Source: Enterobacter asburiae (GTDB lineage: Bacteria; Pseudomonadota; Gammaproteobacteria; Enterobacterales; Enterobacteriaceae). From it: a stretch of DNA of 64,000 nt. Positions 1 to 9,961 of the stretch are shown piece after piece (position 1 is the first letter of the stretch; every line of letters starts with the position of its first letter). A program made the position numbers and the translations under genes. The stretch spans positions 1 to 64,000 of the forward strand of contig NZ_VRKN01000015.1 in assembly GCF_008080435.1 (NCBI RefSeq), written 5' to 3'. A model generated the notes under the pieces. It was given only the letters and a program-made list of their open reading frames with translations, searched no databases and had not been told where the DNA came from.

Positions 1-107
1 TCCATATAAATACCGTTGCGTCCGAGCCAGGTCGAGTAGCTGGTGAAGAACACGGCATAGCCGGCGATCTTACCTTCGGGACGGGCCTGACGAATGGTTA
101 TGCTCAT
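1..107 (-). CDS. GNAT-family acetyltransferase, N-terminal part (runs off window)
   Basis: The gene reads leftward from the ATG at 107-105, with AGGAAAAGC just upstream as ribosome site. The 35 visible residues begin MSITIRQARPEGK and continue GYAVFFTSYSTWLGRNG. The second stretch is the beta-strand region just before the acetyl-CoA site in a group of SAT-like GNAT acetyltransferases. In that group as I know it, about 55 residues separate the IRQA start from the GYAVFF strand; here they are almost fused. This suggests an in-frame deletion of the N-terminal substrate lobe, so the protein may be inactive. It diverges from a broken LysR gene. The family call is reasonably firm; the deletion is inferred from memory of homologues. 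Confidence 0.6.
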   Translation of the reverse strand, partial: MSITIRQARPEGKIAGYAVFFTSYSTWLGRNGIYM

Positions 108-197
108 TGCTTTTCCTGTTTTTAAGCCTGTGTTTCGATTGATGGCGTTAAGCATACGGAGTATTGTTCGAAGAATTAAGTGCAATGAAATCAACAA

Positions 198-584
198 ATG
201 ATGAATATTATGCATCCGGCATTGAGACGCCTTGATTTAAACCTGCTGCCCGTTTTCGACGCGATTTACCGCCACCGTTCCGTTCGGCTGGCTGCTGATG
301 AGCTGGCGATGAGCACTTCGGCTCTGAGCCATGCGCTGTCGCGTTTGCGCACCACCCTTAATGACCCGCTATTTTTTCGCGAAGGGCATCGCATGTCCCC
401 CAGGGCGTATGCCTCTCAGGTACAACATGCATTTATCTCCATGCTTTAGTCATTTCATGAGTTCGATGCCTGTTTTTTGTACCTGAGAGCGCTCGACAAC
501 AATTACGGTGCGAACACAACAGCACAAAGCGCGATGAGCGAATCCCGGTGGCATGCAGAGCGTTCCACCGGCATCGCGTTCTGA
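198..584 (+). pseudogene. LysR-family regulator, truncated remnant
   Basis: An 83-codon frame (198-449) encodes only the winged-helix DNA-binding domain of a LysR regulator: LDLNLLPVFDAIYRHRSV, then AADELAMSTSALSHALSRLR and DPLFFREGHRMSP. LysR proteins are about 300 residues, so the effector domain is missing. The frame ends at TAG 447-449. Reading through it gives SFHEFDA, which fits the linker after the helix-turn-helix, then unrecognisable sequence to a TGA at 582-584. It is divergent from the GNAT gene, the usual place for a LysR regulator of its neighbour. I read it as a pseudogene; a functional HTH-only peptide is unlikely. Confidence 0.75.
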
Positions 585-739
585 GGGTGAAGAATATGGC
601 GTCATTTCCAGCTTGTGACATTTTCATCTCAGGAATTATTATTTACAACATTCTGACCATCCTTTAGAGAATAGACTCTAAGAAACGTCCTTATACCTTG
701 TCAAAATCAGCATGTTGCATATTTTTATTTTAACTAATA

Positions 740-2530
740 TCACTTTTCATTATTATCGAACAAAGCTATTGAATATACCCATGATGGCATTGTATTGATT
801 TTTCTTTCGTATGAAATATTTTTGTTTGAGCATTCGTTTTTAATGTTGTATCTGAAGCTTGGTAAGCCAGAGTTAATTAAGTACTTATCTATCAGAGAGG
901 ATACGCAAAAATAAGGTTGATTATTCGCTTCCAGCGCGAGTGCCTTTAAGTTTGCATCACTGCCTGCTGCTACAAATACAGGAACATCTCCATAATCGGT
1001 AGGGTTTATATCCCATTTAAATACAAAATCGTTGTCATGCTCCCCTGTTTTGCTGAAAAGATTAGTTGGAAGAACATCATTATCCATGAAAAATTTATTT
1101 AAAGCAGGTTTGTGATCGCCATAAATAACAACTACAGCATTTGGATCTATCTCACGAACTTCTTTGTAGAAATCGACGAAACGATCCACGGCTTGTTTCA
1201 GTTCGTATGTGTAAATATACTCTCCTGAGTCATTCTCATGAGGATAGGGTCCATGGGTAGACATAGTAATTAAATTCATGAATATATTTTTCCCGCCAGC
1301 TTTTTTGAGATGTTCAATAGCTGACTTATAAAGAAGATAATCATCGGGTTGCCATTGCCATTTTTTTCTGGTTGCAACAATTTGGGCTGGAAGACTTATA
1401 TTAGACATTTCATAAAGACCATCAAATTGTTCAAATCCAAACTTTTTATATACAATATCTCTATGCCAAAACTCTTTTAAATAGTTATGTGCTGCATAAG
1501 TAATAAAACCTTTTTCTTTTAATGAGTTGGCAATAGTATCGGAGTGCGATTTGAACTGTGAAGCATATTCTTGATAAATTATACCGGATAAAACCCTTGA
1601 ATTACTTGGTAGTCCGGTTAGCATTTCAAATTCAACATTTGCAGTACCTCCACCATAAACTGGAGAAGTCGCTCTAAAAGTGACAAAACCTTCATTTAAT
1701 ATGGGGGTAATTATTTCTTTGAAATTTGCATTGTCATACCAGCATGACTCACAGAGTACGTAAATGATGGTTTTATGTTTTGATAATTCCGTACTGCCAA
1801 CTCGCTTTTGAAAGTTGTAAACCTCTTTATTATTTTTGTTAGCCATAGGTGCAGATTTCCGTGAGCTTGTCATCACGACATGCATGGCTATTCCATTATC
1901 CTGGAGGTTTTCAGGCCAATTCCATGATTTGTAAATTACGTTCATTTCTTTAGCTAATAGTATCATTTTTCTTGAGAGGATACTCTCCTCGCCAAAGAGA
2001 GCGCTGAAATGAGTATAAAATGAAAATGGCAAAGTGATTATAAAAATAATGGCAAGAAATGTTTTATTTTTCTTTGTTGTGTAAAATATTCTGTTGATAA
2101 AAAATAAAATTACGCAAAATAATATTGCGAGGAAAAGATAGAATACTGGCCATGCTGTGAGGTAATGTTTTGCAATAGATATATTAGAGCGAGAAAATAA
2201 GTCATTCCAGGAGAGTACCTCACCCGTGAGCGATAACTTGATATTACTTATATACTCCAGTAATTTGAATGTCATAAAAACAATATAGGCTGAAACTAAT
2301 GATGGTAGTCTTATTAAACGAAGTGAAACATAGGCTAAAGGTAAAGGGCTGGCAAGCCATATGTAGTGTATTATTGAATATAAAAAGTTTGGCAATGGTA
2401 CTGAGCTTTTAATTCCAGAAAAAGCTATTATGAAAAAAGTAATAACAAAAATAAAATCTAGAAGCGAGGATTTTATTTTTTTTTGGTAGTTGGTTGAGAC
2501 GAGAGACGTAGTTTTGAAGAGTACGTTCAT
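740..2530 (-). CDS. LTA synthase family sulfatase-fold membrane transferase
   Basis: A 596-residue inner-membrane protein. Five hydrophobic helices lie in residues 23-180, followed by a periplasmic alkaline-phosphatase/sulfatase-fold domain, the layout of LtaS and OpgB. Catalytic features are visible: Glu261 in CESCW (metal), Thr296 in GGGTANVEFEMLTG (nucleophile), THGPY near 425 and GDHKP at 471-475 (metal). Such enzymes move glycerol-phosphate or phosphoethanolamine groups onto envelope glycans; the acceptor cannot be told here. Base and codon use is strikingly AT-rich beside its neighbours (many AAA, ATA, TTA codons), which indicates horizontal transfer. It stands alone with no operon partner. 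The family call is firm; the substrate is unknown. Confidence 0.85.
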   Translation of the reverse strand: MNVLFKTTSLVSTNYQKKIKSSLLDFIFVITFFIIAFSGIKSSVPLPNFLYSIIHYIWLASPLPLAYVSLRLIRLPSLVSAYIVFMTFKLLEYISNIKLSLTGEVLSWNDLFSRSNISIAKHYLTAWPVFYLFLAILFCVILFFINRIFYTTKKNKTFLAIIFIITLPFSFYTHFSALFGEESILSRKMILLAKEMNVIYKSWNWPENLQDNGIAMHVVMTSSRKSAPMANKNNKEVYNFQKRVGSTELSKHKTIIYVLCESCWYDNANFKEIITPILNEGFVTFRATSPVYGGGTANVEFEMLTGLPSNSRVLSGIIYQEYASQFKSHSDTIANSLKEKGFITYAAHNYLKEFWHRDIVYKKFGFEQFDGLYEMSNISLPAQIVATRKKWQWQPDDYLLYKSAIEHLKKAGGKNIFMNLITMSTHGPYPHENDSGEYIYTYELKQAVDRFVDFYKEVREIDPNAVVVIYGDHKPALNKFFMDNDVLPTNLFSKTGEHDNDFVFKWDINPTDYGDVPVFVAAGSDANLKALALEANNQPYFCVSSLIDKYLINSGLPSFRYNIKNECSNKNISYERKINTMPSWVYSIALFDNNEK

Positions 2531-2793
2531 TTTTGAACCTTAAAATAAATGATTCTGATTATATCATGTAATTATAAGAAGTGTAATAACCTATCTCAAC
2601 AGATAACTGATGCTAATACTTGGACAGAGGTATTTGATGATCAATATGAGGGGAATCTCCGTCCAAACGGTAAGTTGAATCTGAACTCCAGCCTACCTTG
2701 ATAGCCTCGTATGGGAAGTAAGAAGTCCTTTTATGCCTAATAATGTTTTTAGGGATATCGTATAACTCAATGATAAAAATAGGAAAATTAATG
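2531..2793. other. AT-rich intergenic stretch
   Basis: Between the LTA-synthase-type gene and the frm promoter. It is AT-rich, carries no plausible gene on either strand and shows no strong hairpin. The left end should hold the promoter of the leftward gene. It may be the edge of a transferred segment. Confidence 0.4.
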
Positions 2794-2838
2794 TTTACAT
2801 AAAGCTGTATAAAAAGGTACCATACCCCCCTATAGTAT
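2794..2838 (+). promoter_or_regulatory. frmRA promoter and FrmR operator
   Basis: A sigma-70-like promoter is visible: TTTACA at 2794-2799, an 18 bp spacer and TACCAT at 2818-2823. Overlapping and following the -10 is ATACCCCCCTATAGTAT (2822-2838), matching the inverted C/G-tract operator known for FrmR of E. coli. FrmR bound here would block polymerase until formaldehyde inactivates it. The frmR ribosome site AGGAGG lies immediately downstream. Confidence 0.85.
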
Positions 2839-2849
2839 CAGGAGGGCGT

Positions 2850-4275
<1,426 letters not shown>

Positions 4276-4282
4276 CTCTTCT

Positions 4283-4313
4283 GCCAGCGGTTTTTCACCG
4301 CTGGCGTTTCTTT
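4283..4313 (+). terminator. Rho-independent terminator after frmA
   Basis: Perfect 8 bp stem GCCAGCGG / CCGCTGGC (4283-4290 and 4298-4305) followed by GTTTCTTT. It lies 8 bp after the frmA stop and separates frmRA from trg. Confidence 0.8.
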
Positions 4314-4356
4314 AATAATCTTCTCTAAAGTGTGACCAGTGCGGCGTTTTTAGCCG

Positions 4357-4383
4357 TAATCTAAATCCCCACCGTGCCGATGA
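4357..4383 (+). promoter_or_regulatory. Candidate FliA (sigma-28) promoter of trg
   Basis: TAAT at 4357-4360, exactly 15 bp, then GCCGATGA at 4376-4383. The flagellar consensus is TAAA-N15-GCCGATAA; the -10 element matches at 7 of 8 positions and the -35 at 3 of 4. The position, about 50 bp before the trg start, fits chemoreceptor genes, which are class 3 flagellar genes. Confidence 0.65.
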
Positions 4384-4435
4384 CTATTTAACACGCATGT
4401 TTTTACGCATCTTACCTACAAGAGAGTCGACGGTC

Positions 4436-6127
4436 ATGGACAACACTACTTCGATGCAGGCGCAGCGTAAGCTGAGCTTCTTGCATCACATCAGGCTGGT
4501 TCCGCTGTTTTCCTCCATTCTCGGTGGCATTATTCTCCTGTTTGCCTTGAGCTCGGGTCTGGCGGGTTATTTCCTGCTGCAGGCCGATCGCGATCAGCAG
4601 GATGTCACATCCGAAATTCAGGTGCGTATGGGGCTGTCGAACAGCTCAAACCATCTGCGAACCGCGCGTATCAATCTGATCCACGCCGGTGCGGCAAGCC
4701 GTATCGCGGAGATGGATGCGATGAAGCAGAACATCAGCGAGGCGGAAACGCGCATTAAGCAGTCCCAGGAGAGCTTTAACGCCTATATGAATCGTGCCGT
4801 GCGCACCGCTGAGGGGGAAGCGCTGGAAGCGGATCTCAAGGCGCGGTACGACGCCTATATCGCGGGCATGCAGCCTATGGTGAAATTCGCCAAAAACGGT
4901 ATGTTCGAAGCGATTATCAACCACGAAAACGAAACGGCGCGCCCGCTGGATGACGCTTACAACGCCGTTCTGCTGAAGGCGATTAAGATCCGTACCGACC
5001 GTGCGAATACGCTGACGGCACAGGCCCACAGCCGCACGCAATTGGGCCTGATGTTTATGGTGGGCGCGTTTGCGCTGGCGCTGGTGCTGACGGCGATGAC
5101 CTTTGTTGTGCTGCGCCGCACGGTAATTAATCCGTTGCAGCGTGCAGCGAAACGTATCGAGAATATCGCCAAAGGCGACCTGACGATGCCGGATGACGTG
5201 GCGGGGCGCAGCGAAATTGGCCGCCTGACGCGCGATCTGCAAACCATGCAGCACTCGCTTGAAAACACCGTGGGCACTGTACGTCAGGGGGCGGAGGAGA
5301 TTTACCGCGGCACCAGCGAGATTTCTGCCGGTAATACCGACCTCTCTTCGCGCACCGAGCAGCAGGCTGCGGCCATTGAGCAGACTGCCGCGAGCATGGA
5401 ACAGCTCACCGCAACGGTGAAACAGAACGCCGATAACGCCCATCATGCCAGCAAGCTGGCGGAAGATGCCTCCGGTAAAGCCAGCCGCGGCGGACAGATG
5501 GTCTCCGGCGTGGTCAAAACCATGGGCAATATCTCCACCAGTTCGAAAAAGATCTCGGAGATCACCGCCGTCATCAACAGCATTGCGTTCCAGACCAATA
5601 TCCTGGCGCTTAACGCGGCGGTAGAAGCGGCGCGTGCGGGTGAACAGGGGCGTGGCTTTGCCGTGGTGGCCAGTGAAGTCCGAACACTTGCAAGCCGCAG
5701 TGCGAATGCCGCAAAAGAGATCGAAAGCCTGATCAACGAATCGGTATCGCTGATTGACCAGGGTTCCGGTGAGGTTGTCGCCGCCGGTAACACCATGAAT
5801 GAAATCGTCGACGCGGTTAAACGCGTGACCGACATCATGCTGGAGATTGCCGCAGCGTCCGATGAACAGAGCCGCGGTATTGTTCAGGTGAGTCAGGCAA
5901 TTTCTGAGATGGATAAAGTAACCCAGCAGAACGCCTCGCTGGTGGAAGAAGCCTCCGCGGCGGCGGCGTCTCTGGAAGAACAGGGCGCGCGTCTGACCGA
6001 GGCGGTCGGAGCGTTTCGTCTGAGCGGTTCAAAGCCGGGCCGCGCGGCGGCGTCTGCGCCAGTGGCGAAGAGCGCGCCGTTGCGCCCGGCGGCGACGGTT
6101 TCCGGGGATAACTGGGAGACGTTCTGA
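4436..6127 (+). CDS. trg: Methyl-accepting chemotaxis protein Trg (ribose/galactose receptor)
   Basis: An inner-membrane chemoreceptor. The N-terminus (QRKLSFLHHIRLVPLF), first membrane helix (about 21-48), periplasmic four-helix ligand domain, second membrane helix (about 205-228), HAMP and signalling hairpin closely follow E. coli Trg. Trg senses ribose and galactose through their periplasmic binding proteins. I use the ATG at 4436: AAGAGAG lies about 10 nt upstream and the reading matches E. coli, whereas the in-frame ATG at 4397 adds 13 unrelated residues. The protein is 563 residues (E. coli 546). Unlike E. coli Trg it ends in NWETF, the CheR/CheB tether of Tsr and Tar, after an Ala/Pro-rich linker. 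Confidence 0.93.
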   Translation: MDNTTSMQAQRKLSFLHHIRLVPLFSSILGGIILLFALSSGLAGYFLLQADRDQQDVTSEIQVRMGLSNSSNHLRTARINLIHAGAASRIAEMDAMKQNISEAETRIKQSQESFNAYMNRAVRTAEGEALEADLKARYDAYIAGMQPMVKFAKNGMFEAIINHENETARPLDDAYNAVLLKAIKIRTDRANTLTAQAHSRTQLGLMFMVGAFALALVLTAMTFVVLRRTVINPLQRAAKRIENIAKGDLTMPDDVAGRSEIGRLTRDLQTMQHSLENTVGTVRQGAEEIYRGTSEISAGNTDLSSRTEQQAAAIEQTAASMEQLTATVKQNADNAHHASKLAEDASGKASRGGQMVSGVVKTMGNISTSSKKISEITAVINSIAFQTNILALNAAVEAARAGEQGRGFAVVASEVRTLASRSANAAKEIESLINESVSLIDQGSGEVVAAGNTMNEIVDAVKRVTDIMLEIAAASDEQSRGIVQVSQAISEMDKVTQQNASLVEEASAAAASLEEQGARLTEAVGAFRLSGSKPGRAAASAPVAKSAPLRPAATVSGDNWETF

Positions 6128-6139
6128 GTGGCGTGTTGT

Positions 6140-6169
6140 GTCGGGTGACGCTTCGCTTACCCGACCTAC
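6140..6169. repeat. REP-type palindromic element
   Basis: The sequence GTCGGGTGACGCTTCGCTTA continues CCCGACCTAC. It is the imperfect hairpin of an enterobacterial REP unit, just after the trg stop. Similar units occur at 23.2, 45.8 and 50.15 kb in this window. Confidence 0.7.
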
Positions 6170-6183
6170 AAAATCTGACCTAC

Positions 6184-6210
6184 AAAAAAGGGACCTTTCG
6201 GTCCCTTTTT
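6184..6210. terminator. Bidirectional terminator between trg and the PQQ dehydrogenase
   Basis: AAAAGGGACC / GGTCCCTTTT hairpin with a 5 nt loop, A-run on the left and T-run on the right. It can stop both the rightward trg transcript and the leftward dehydrogenase transcript, which ends at 6217. Confidence 0.85.
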
Positions 6211-6216
6211 CATCTG

Positions 6217-8598
6217 TTACGTCTTATCAGGTAACGCGTACGCAATAACGTAATCACCGCGATCCGGCGACTGGCGAGCGCCCCCGGCGTTAATGATGAT
6301 GTACTGTTTACCGGTTTTCGGCGACACGTAGGTCATCGGGCCGGACTGGCTGCCGACCGGCAGGCGGTCTTTCCAGATCTCTTTCCCGGTGGCGGTATCA
6401 AACGCGCGCAGGTAGAAATCCTGCGTGCCGGCGAAGAACAGCAGGCCGGACTGGGTAGAGAGTGACGCGCCCAGCGTCGGCATACCGATTGGGATTGGCA
6501 TGTGCATACGAATGCCCAGCGGACCAGTATCTTCCACCGTGCCGACAGGAACCTGCCACACCAGCTTGCCGGTTTTCAGGTCAACGGCCGACATGGTTCC
6601 GAACGGCGGCTTCTGGCACGGAATGCCCAGCGGCGACAGGAAGCGTTCGCGCATCGCGCCGAACGGCGTGCCGTCCATCGGTACGATACCCATCTCGATG
6701 CCGCTGGCGTTTTTCGCCACGTTAGCGCGCGGGACCATGTAGTTTGCCAGGCCCAGGCGCATATCGTTGACGAACATCAGGCTATTGTTCGGGTCAACGG
6801 AGACGCTGCCCCAGTTCATCCCGCCGAGAGAGCCAGGGAACTGCAGGGAACGATCGAGACCCGGAGGGGTGAAGACGCCCTGATGACGCATCTCTTTAAA
6901 CTGAATTCGGCACAGCAGCAGGTCGACAGGCGTCGCCCCCCACATGTCGGATTCGGTGAGCGTCTGGTTGCCAATCATCGGCATGCCAACGGAATACGGC
7001 TGGGTCGGAGAGTAGCGTTCACCTTCAACGTTGCCCGCCGGGACAGGACGTTCTTCTACCTTCGCCACCGGCTTACCGGTTTCGCGGTTAAGCATGAAGA
7101 TCATGCCCTGCTTGCTGGTCTGCACCAGCACAGGCGTGGTACCGCCTTTACCGTCTGGCAGGTCGTACAGTAGCGACTGGGAAGGCAGGTCGAAATCCCA
7201 CAGGTCGTGGTGGGTCGTCTGGAAATGCCAGCGCACCTGACCGGTGGTCGCGTCGACGGCGACGATGGAAGAGCTGTATTTATCGTCCAGCGCGGTACGC
7301 TCGCCCGCCCAGAAATCCGGGGTGGCGTTGCCGGTTGGCAGGTAGATCAGGTTCAACTTAGCGTCGTAAGACATCGCTGACCAGACGTTCGGCGTGCCGC
7401 GCGTGTAGGTCTGGCCTTCCGGCGGCAGGCCGGTCAGGTTCGGATTACCCGGATCCCACGCCCAGGCCAGTTTACCGGTGTGAACGTCGTATGCGCGCAC
7501 TACGCCCGGCGGTTCGCCGGTGGAGAAGTTATCCGCGACGCGACCGCCGACAACAACGACATTGCCGGCGACCAGCGGCGTGGAGGTCTGCTGATAATAC
7601 CCGGGCTTAATTTCGCCCATGCCGATGCTCAGATCCACGGTGCCATGGTTGCCGAAGTCTTCGCAGACCTTGCCGTTATCCGCGTTGATGGCAATCAGGC
7701 GGGCATCGGTGGTGGGCAGGAACAGACGGCGAGGGCATGCAGCAGGCTGTGTCTCTGTCTGTGACGTTGTCACGCTAGAGCGATCTTCAAAATAGCCCAG
7801 ACCACGGCAGCGCTGCCAGTTAGGGGCCGTGGCTTTGGAATCATAACGCCATTTTTCTTTACCAGAATCCACGTCCAGCGCCAGCACTTTACTGTATGGG
7901 GTACAGACATACAGCGTGTCACCAATCTGCAATGGCGTGTTCTGATCTTCCGCGCCGGAGCCGTTGCTCTGCGGAATATCGCCGGTGTGCGCAACCCAGG
8001 CGACTTTCAAATCGCTGACGTTTTGCTTGTTAATCTGGTCCAGCGCGGCGAAACGGTCGCCGTGGGTAGTATTGCCCCAGTGCTCCCAGTTCTTTTGCTG
8101 CTCGCCGGGTGCGACAGGTTTAACCGGAACGGACTCGTTGGCTGCCACGAGGGTTTGTGGCTTAAACATCCAGCCCAGGCTGACCAGCATTGCCACTGCG
8201 AGCACGGCCGCGACGCCAAAAGCGGGAGCCTTGTTCGCGGCGCTGTGGTTCGCTGTACGCAGGAAAGGCCAGACGATGGCGCAGAGGAAGGCCAGAACGG
8301 CAAAGGTAAACAGGCGAGAGAAGAGCGGCCAGAAATCCCAGCCCGCATCGCTCACCGCCCAGAACAGTGAGGCAATAAACGCGACGCTGTAAAGCACGAT
8401 CCCGCTGGTGCGATTGAGGAAAATCAGGATCGCGGCAATCACCATGACCACGCCCATTATCAGGAAGTATCCACTTCCGCCTACGGTGGCGAGCTTAAAG
8501 CCCAACCCGCCGACCGCCAGACCGATGAGCATCATCAGTCCGGCAAGAAGCCACTGCAGAATACGAGGTATCCCGCGCGGCGCGCTGCCACATGCCAT
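6217..8598 (-). CDS. Membrane-bound PQQ-dependent dehydrogenase, glucose/quinate/shikimate family
   Basis: A 793-residue quinoprotein. Five membrane helices in about residues 1-145 anchor it, and a periplasmic eight-bladed propeller binds PQQ and oxidises a sugar or cyclic polyol, passing electrons to ubiquinone. Propeller tryptophan-docking repeats such as DVDSGKEKWRYD, DVHTGKLAWAW and DATTGQVRWHF are visible. The active-site segment HHDLWDFDLPSQ matches HHDLWDMDLPAQ of E. coli Gcd, with the catalytic Asp. Overall similarity to E. coli Gcd is only moderate, so this looks like a paralogue and the substrate is uncertain. No pqq synthesis genes lie nearby. The start follows AGGAGAAAG. A PcaQ-like regulator is the next gene upstream, on the same strand. 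Confidence 0.88.
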   Translation of the reverse strand: MACGSAPRGIPRILQWLLAGLMMLIGLAVGGLGFKLATVGGSGYFLIMGVVMVIAAILIFLNRTSGIVLYSVAFIASLFWAVSDAGWDFWPLFSRLFTFAVLAFLCAIVWPFLRTANHSAANKAPAFGVAAVLAVAMLVSLGWMFKPQTLVAANESVPVKPVAPGEQQKNWEHWGNTTHGDRFAALDQINKQNVSDLKVAWVAHTGDIPQSNGSGAEDQNTPLQIGDTLYVCTPYSKVLALDVDSGKEKWRYDSKATAPNWQRCRGLGYFEDRSSVTTSQTETQPAACPRRLFLPTTDARLIAINADNGKVCEDFGNHGTVDLSIGMGEIKPGYYQQTSTPLVAGNVVVVGGRVADNFSTGEPPGVVRAYDVHTGKLAWAWDPGNPNLTGLPPEGQTYTRGTPNVWSAMSYDAKLNLIYLPTGNATPDFWAGERTALDDKYSSSIVAVDATTGQVRWHFQTTHHDLWDFDLPSQSLLYDLPDGKGGTTPVLVQTSKQGMIFMLNRETGKPVAKVEERPVPAGNVEGERYSPTQPYSVGMPMIGNQTLTESDMWGATPVDLLLCRIQFKEMRHQGVFTPPGLDRSLQFPGSLGGMNWGSVSVDPNNSLMFVNDMRLGLANYMVPRANVAKNASGIEMGIVPMDGTPFGAMRERFLSPLGIPCQKPPFGTMSAVDLKTGKLVWQVPVGTVEDTGPLGIRMHMPIPIGMPTLGASLSTQSGLLFFAGTQDFYLRAFDTATGKEIWKDRLPVGSQSGPMTYVSPKTGKQYIIINAGGARQSPDRGDYVIAYALPDKT

Positions 8599-8808
8599 GT
8601 CTTTCTCCTATCGATCCCCCCGCCGTGTCGGGTATGTACCAGTTGGGTAATAATTGCGGGGATAATAATGATTATCACGAGTGAATTCGGATTTATAAAA
8701 TGATTTGTGAACCATTTGGTGAATTCTTCGTTATCATAAAACTGTTAAATTGTTTTACGCAATTGTTAATGAATTATTCCGCATTATTTGATTAACGCAC
8801 AGGCTAGT

Positions 8809-8845
8809 CCCCTCGCCCCATAGGGGAGAGGGTTAGGGTGAGGGG
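8809..8845. repeat. C/G-rich dispersed palindromic repeat
   Basis: CCCCTCGCCCC, then AGGGGAGAGGG and TTAGGGTGAGGGG, form an imperfect hairpin just after the LysR gene ending at 8857. Repeats built on CCCTCACCC / GGGTGAGGG are common in Enterobacter intergenic DNA. It could also help terminate the leftward LysR transcript. Confidence 0.6.
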
Positions 8846-8856
8846 TGAAAAAGGTT

Positions 8857-9780
8857 TTAAACCGGCATTGATTTACGGATAGCGCTCAGCAGCGTCTGTG
8901 CGCCGGTAGAAAGTGGGGTATCCACCCGGGTCAAAATGCCGATGGGTTCCCCGGCTCCTGGGGAGGTAATCGGCAGGGCGATCAGCGTTCCCTGGCGTAA
9001 ATCATCTTTTACCGCACCGGAGGGGACGAACCAGACGTAGTCATAATCCAGCGTGAGCTGGCGTGAAAGCGAGGCCGATAGCGTTTCGATACACCCTGAA
9101 GGTAGCGTACACCCCTGCATTTGCAGCAACGCTTCGGCGGTCTGGCGGGGGACTGTCCCTTTCGGGCAAACCACAACCGGCCACTCCATAACGCGGCTTA
9201 ACGTCACCGTGTCCTGCAGCAGGGGGTGATCGGGACGAACCACCAGCTTCAGGGATTCCAGGAACAGCAGTTCGTAATTGAGACCGCCCATCAGTTCCGG
9301 GTCGGACATTCGACCGATACCGATATCCAGTTCGCCTGATTTCAACCCCGCGAGCAGCATGGTGTTATTCATGGTGGCAACCTGAATTGTGGTATGCCGC
9401 TGCTGCTTGTGGAACTGGCCGATAACAGGCGGAAGAATACCCAGCGCCGCGGTAGGCAAGGCGCCCACGCGCACCACCTCACTGGAATGCTCTTCTTTTC
9501 GATGCAGGGACTGGCCTGCGGTATTGAGCGCATCCAGCACTTTAACGGCGTGCGTGAGGAACTGTTCGCCCACGATAGTAAGCTGCGCCCCCAGCCGCCC
9601 GCGGTCAAAAAGACGGGCACCGGTCAGTTGTTCCAGCTCGTTGAGGGTTTTCGAGAGCGCCGGCTGGCTCAGGTTAAGGGTTTCAGCCGCACGCCCCAGC
9701 GTTCCCTGTTGAGCGACGGCCACAAATGTATGCAAATGGCGCAAGCGTATGCGCTGACTGAACAGACCATTTTTTTCCAT
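8857..9780 (-). CDS. LysR-family regulator, PcaQ/GbpR-like
   Basis: A 307-residue LysR regulator. The winged helix-turn-helix covers residues 12-70 (LRHLHTFVAVAQQGTLGRAA, then SQPALSKTLNELE). The effector-binding half follows with VRVGALPTAALGILPPVI and LKSGELDIGIGRM. This wording resembles PcaQ and GbpR, regulators of aromatic-acid (protocatechuate) and sugar-binding genes. It lies upstream of the PQQ dehydrogenase on the same strand. If that enzyme acts on quinate or shikimate, whose oxidation leads to protocatechuate, a PcaQ-like partner would fit; this is inference. No divergent target is adjacent: the next gene upstream is also leftward. Confidence 0.85.
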   Translation of the reverse strand: MEKNGLFSQRIRLRHLHTFVAVAQQGTLGRAAETLNLSQPALSKTLNELEQLTGARLFDRGRLGAQLTIVGEQFLTHAVKVLDALNTAGQSLHRKEEHSSEVVRVGALPTAALGILPPVIGQFHKQQRHTTIQVATMNNTMLLAGLKSGELDIGIGRMSDPELMGGLNYELLFLESLKLVVRPDHPLLQDTVTLSRVMEWPVVVCPKGTVPRQTAEALLQMQGCTLPSGCIETLSASLSRQLTLDYDYVWFVPSGAVKDDLRQGTLIALPITSPGAGEPIGILTRVDTPLSTGAQTLLSAIRKSMPV

Positions 9781-9961
9781 AGGCGATGTTAAAAACAGAG
9801 CGATGCGGGTGACAAGTTAAGTTGTTTAATTTTGATAACCTGATAGCAAAATATTTTTAACATTTGATCTGTTTGAGTTACAACATGTTTTTCGGCAGGG
9901 GAATAAAAGCGAACGTCCTTGTTCATTTATTGCTCATTGTGGAGGGGAAGCGCTAACCGGT

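Noticed and set aside
433..627. A 64-codon minus-strand frame between the LysR remnant and the LTA-synthase-type gene
   Set aside because: No recognisable protein character or ribosome site; it overlaps the decayed LysR sequence.
4397..4435. Upstream ATG extending Trg by 13 residues
   Set aside because: No ribosome site, and the extra residues do not match Trg; the ATG at 4436 does.
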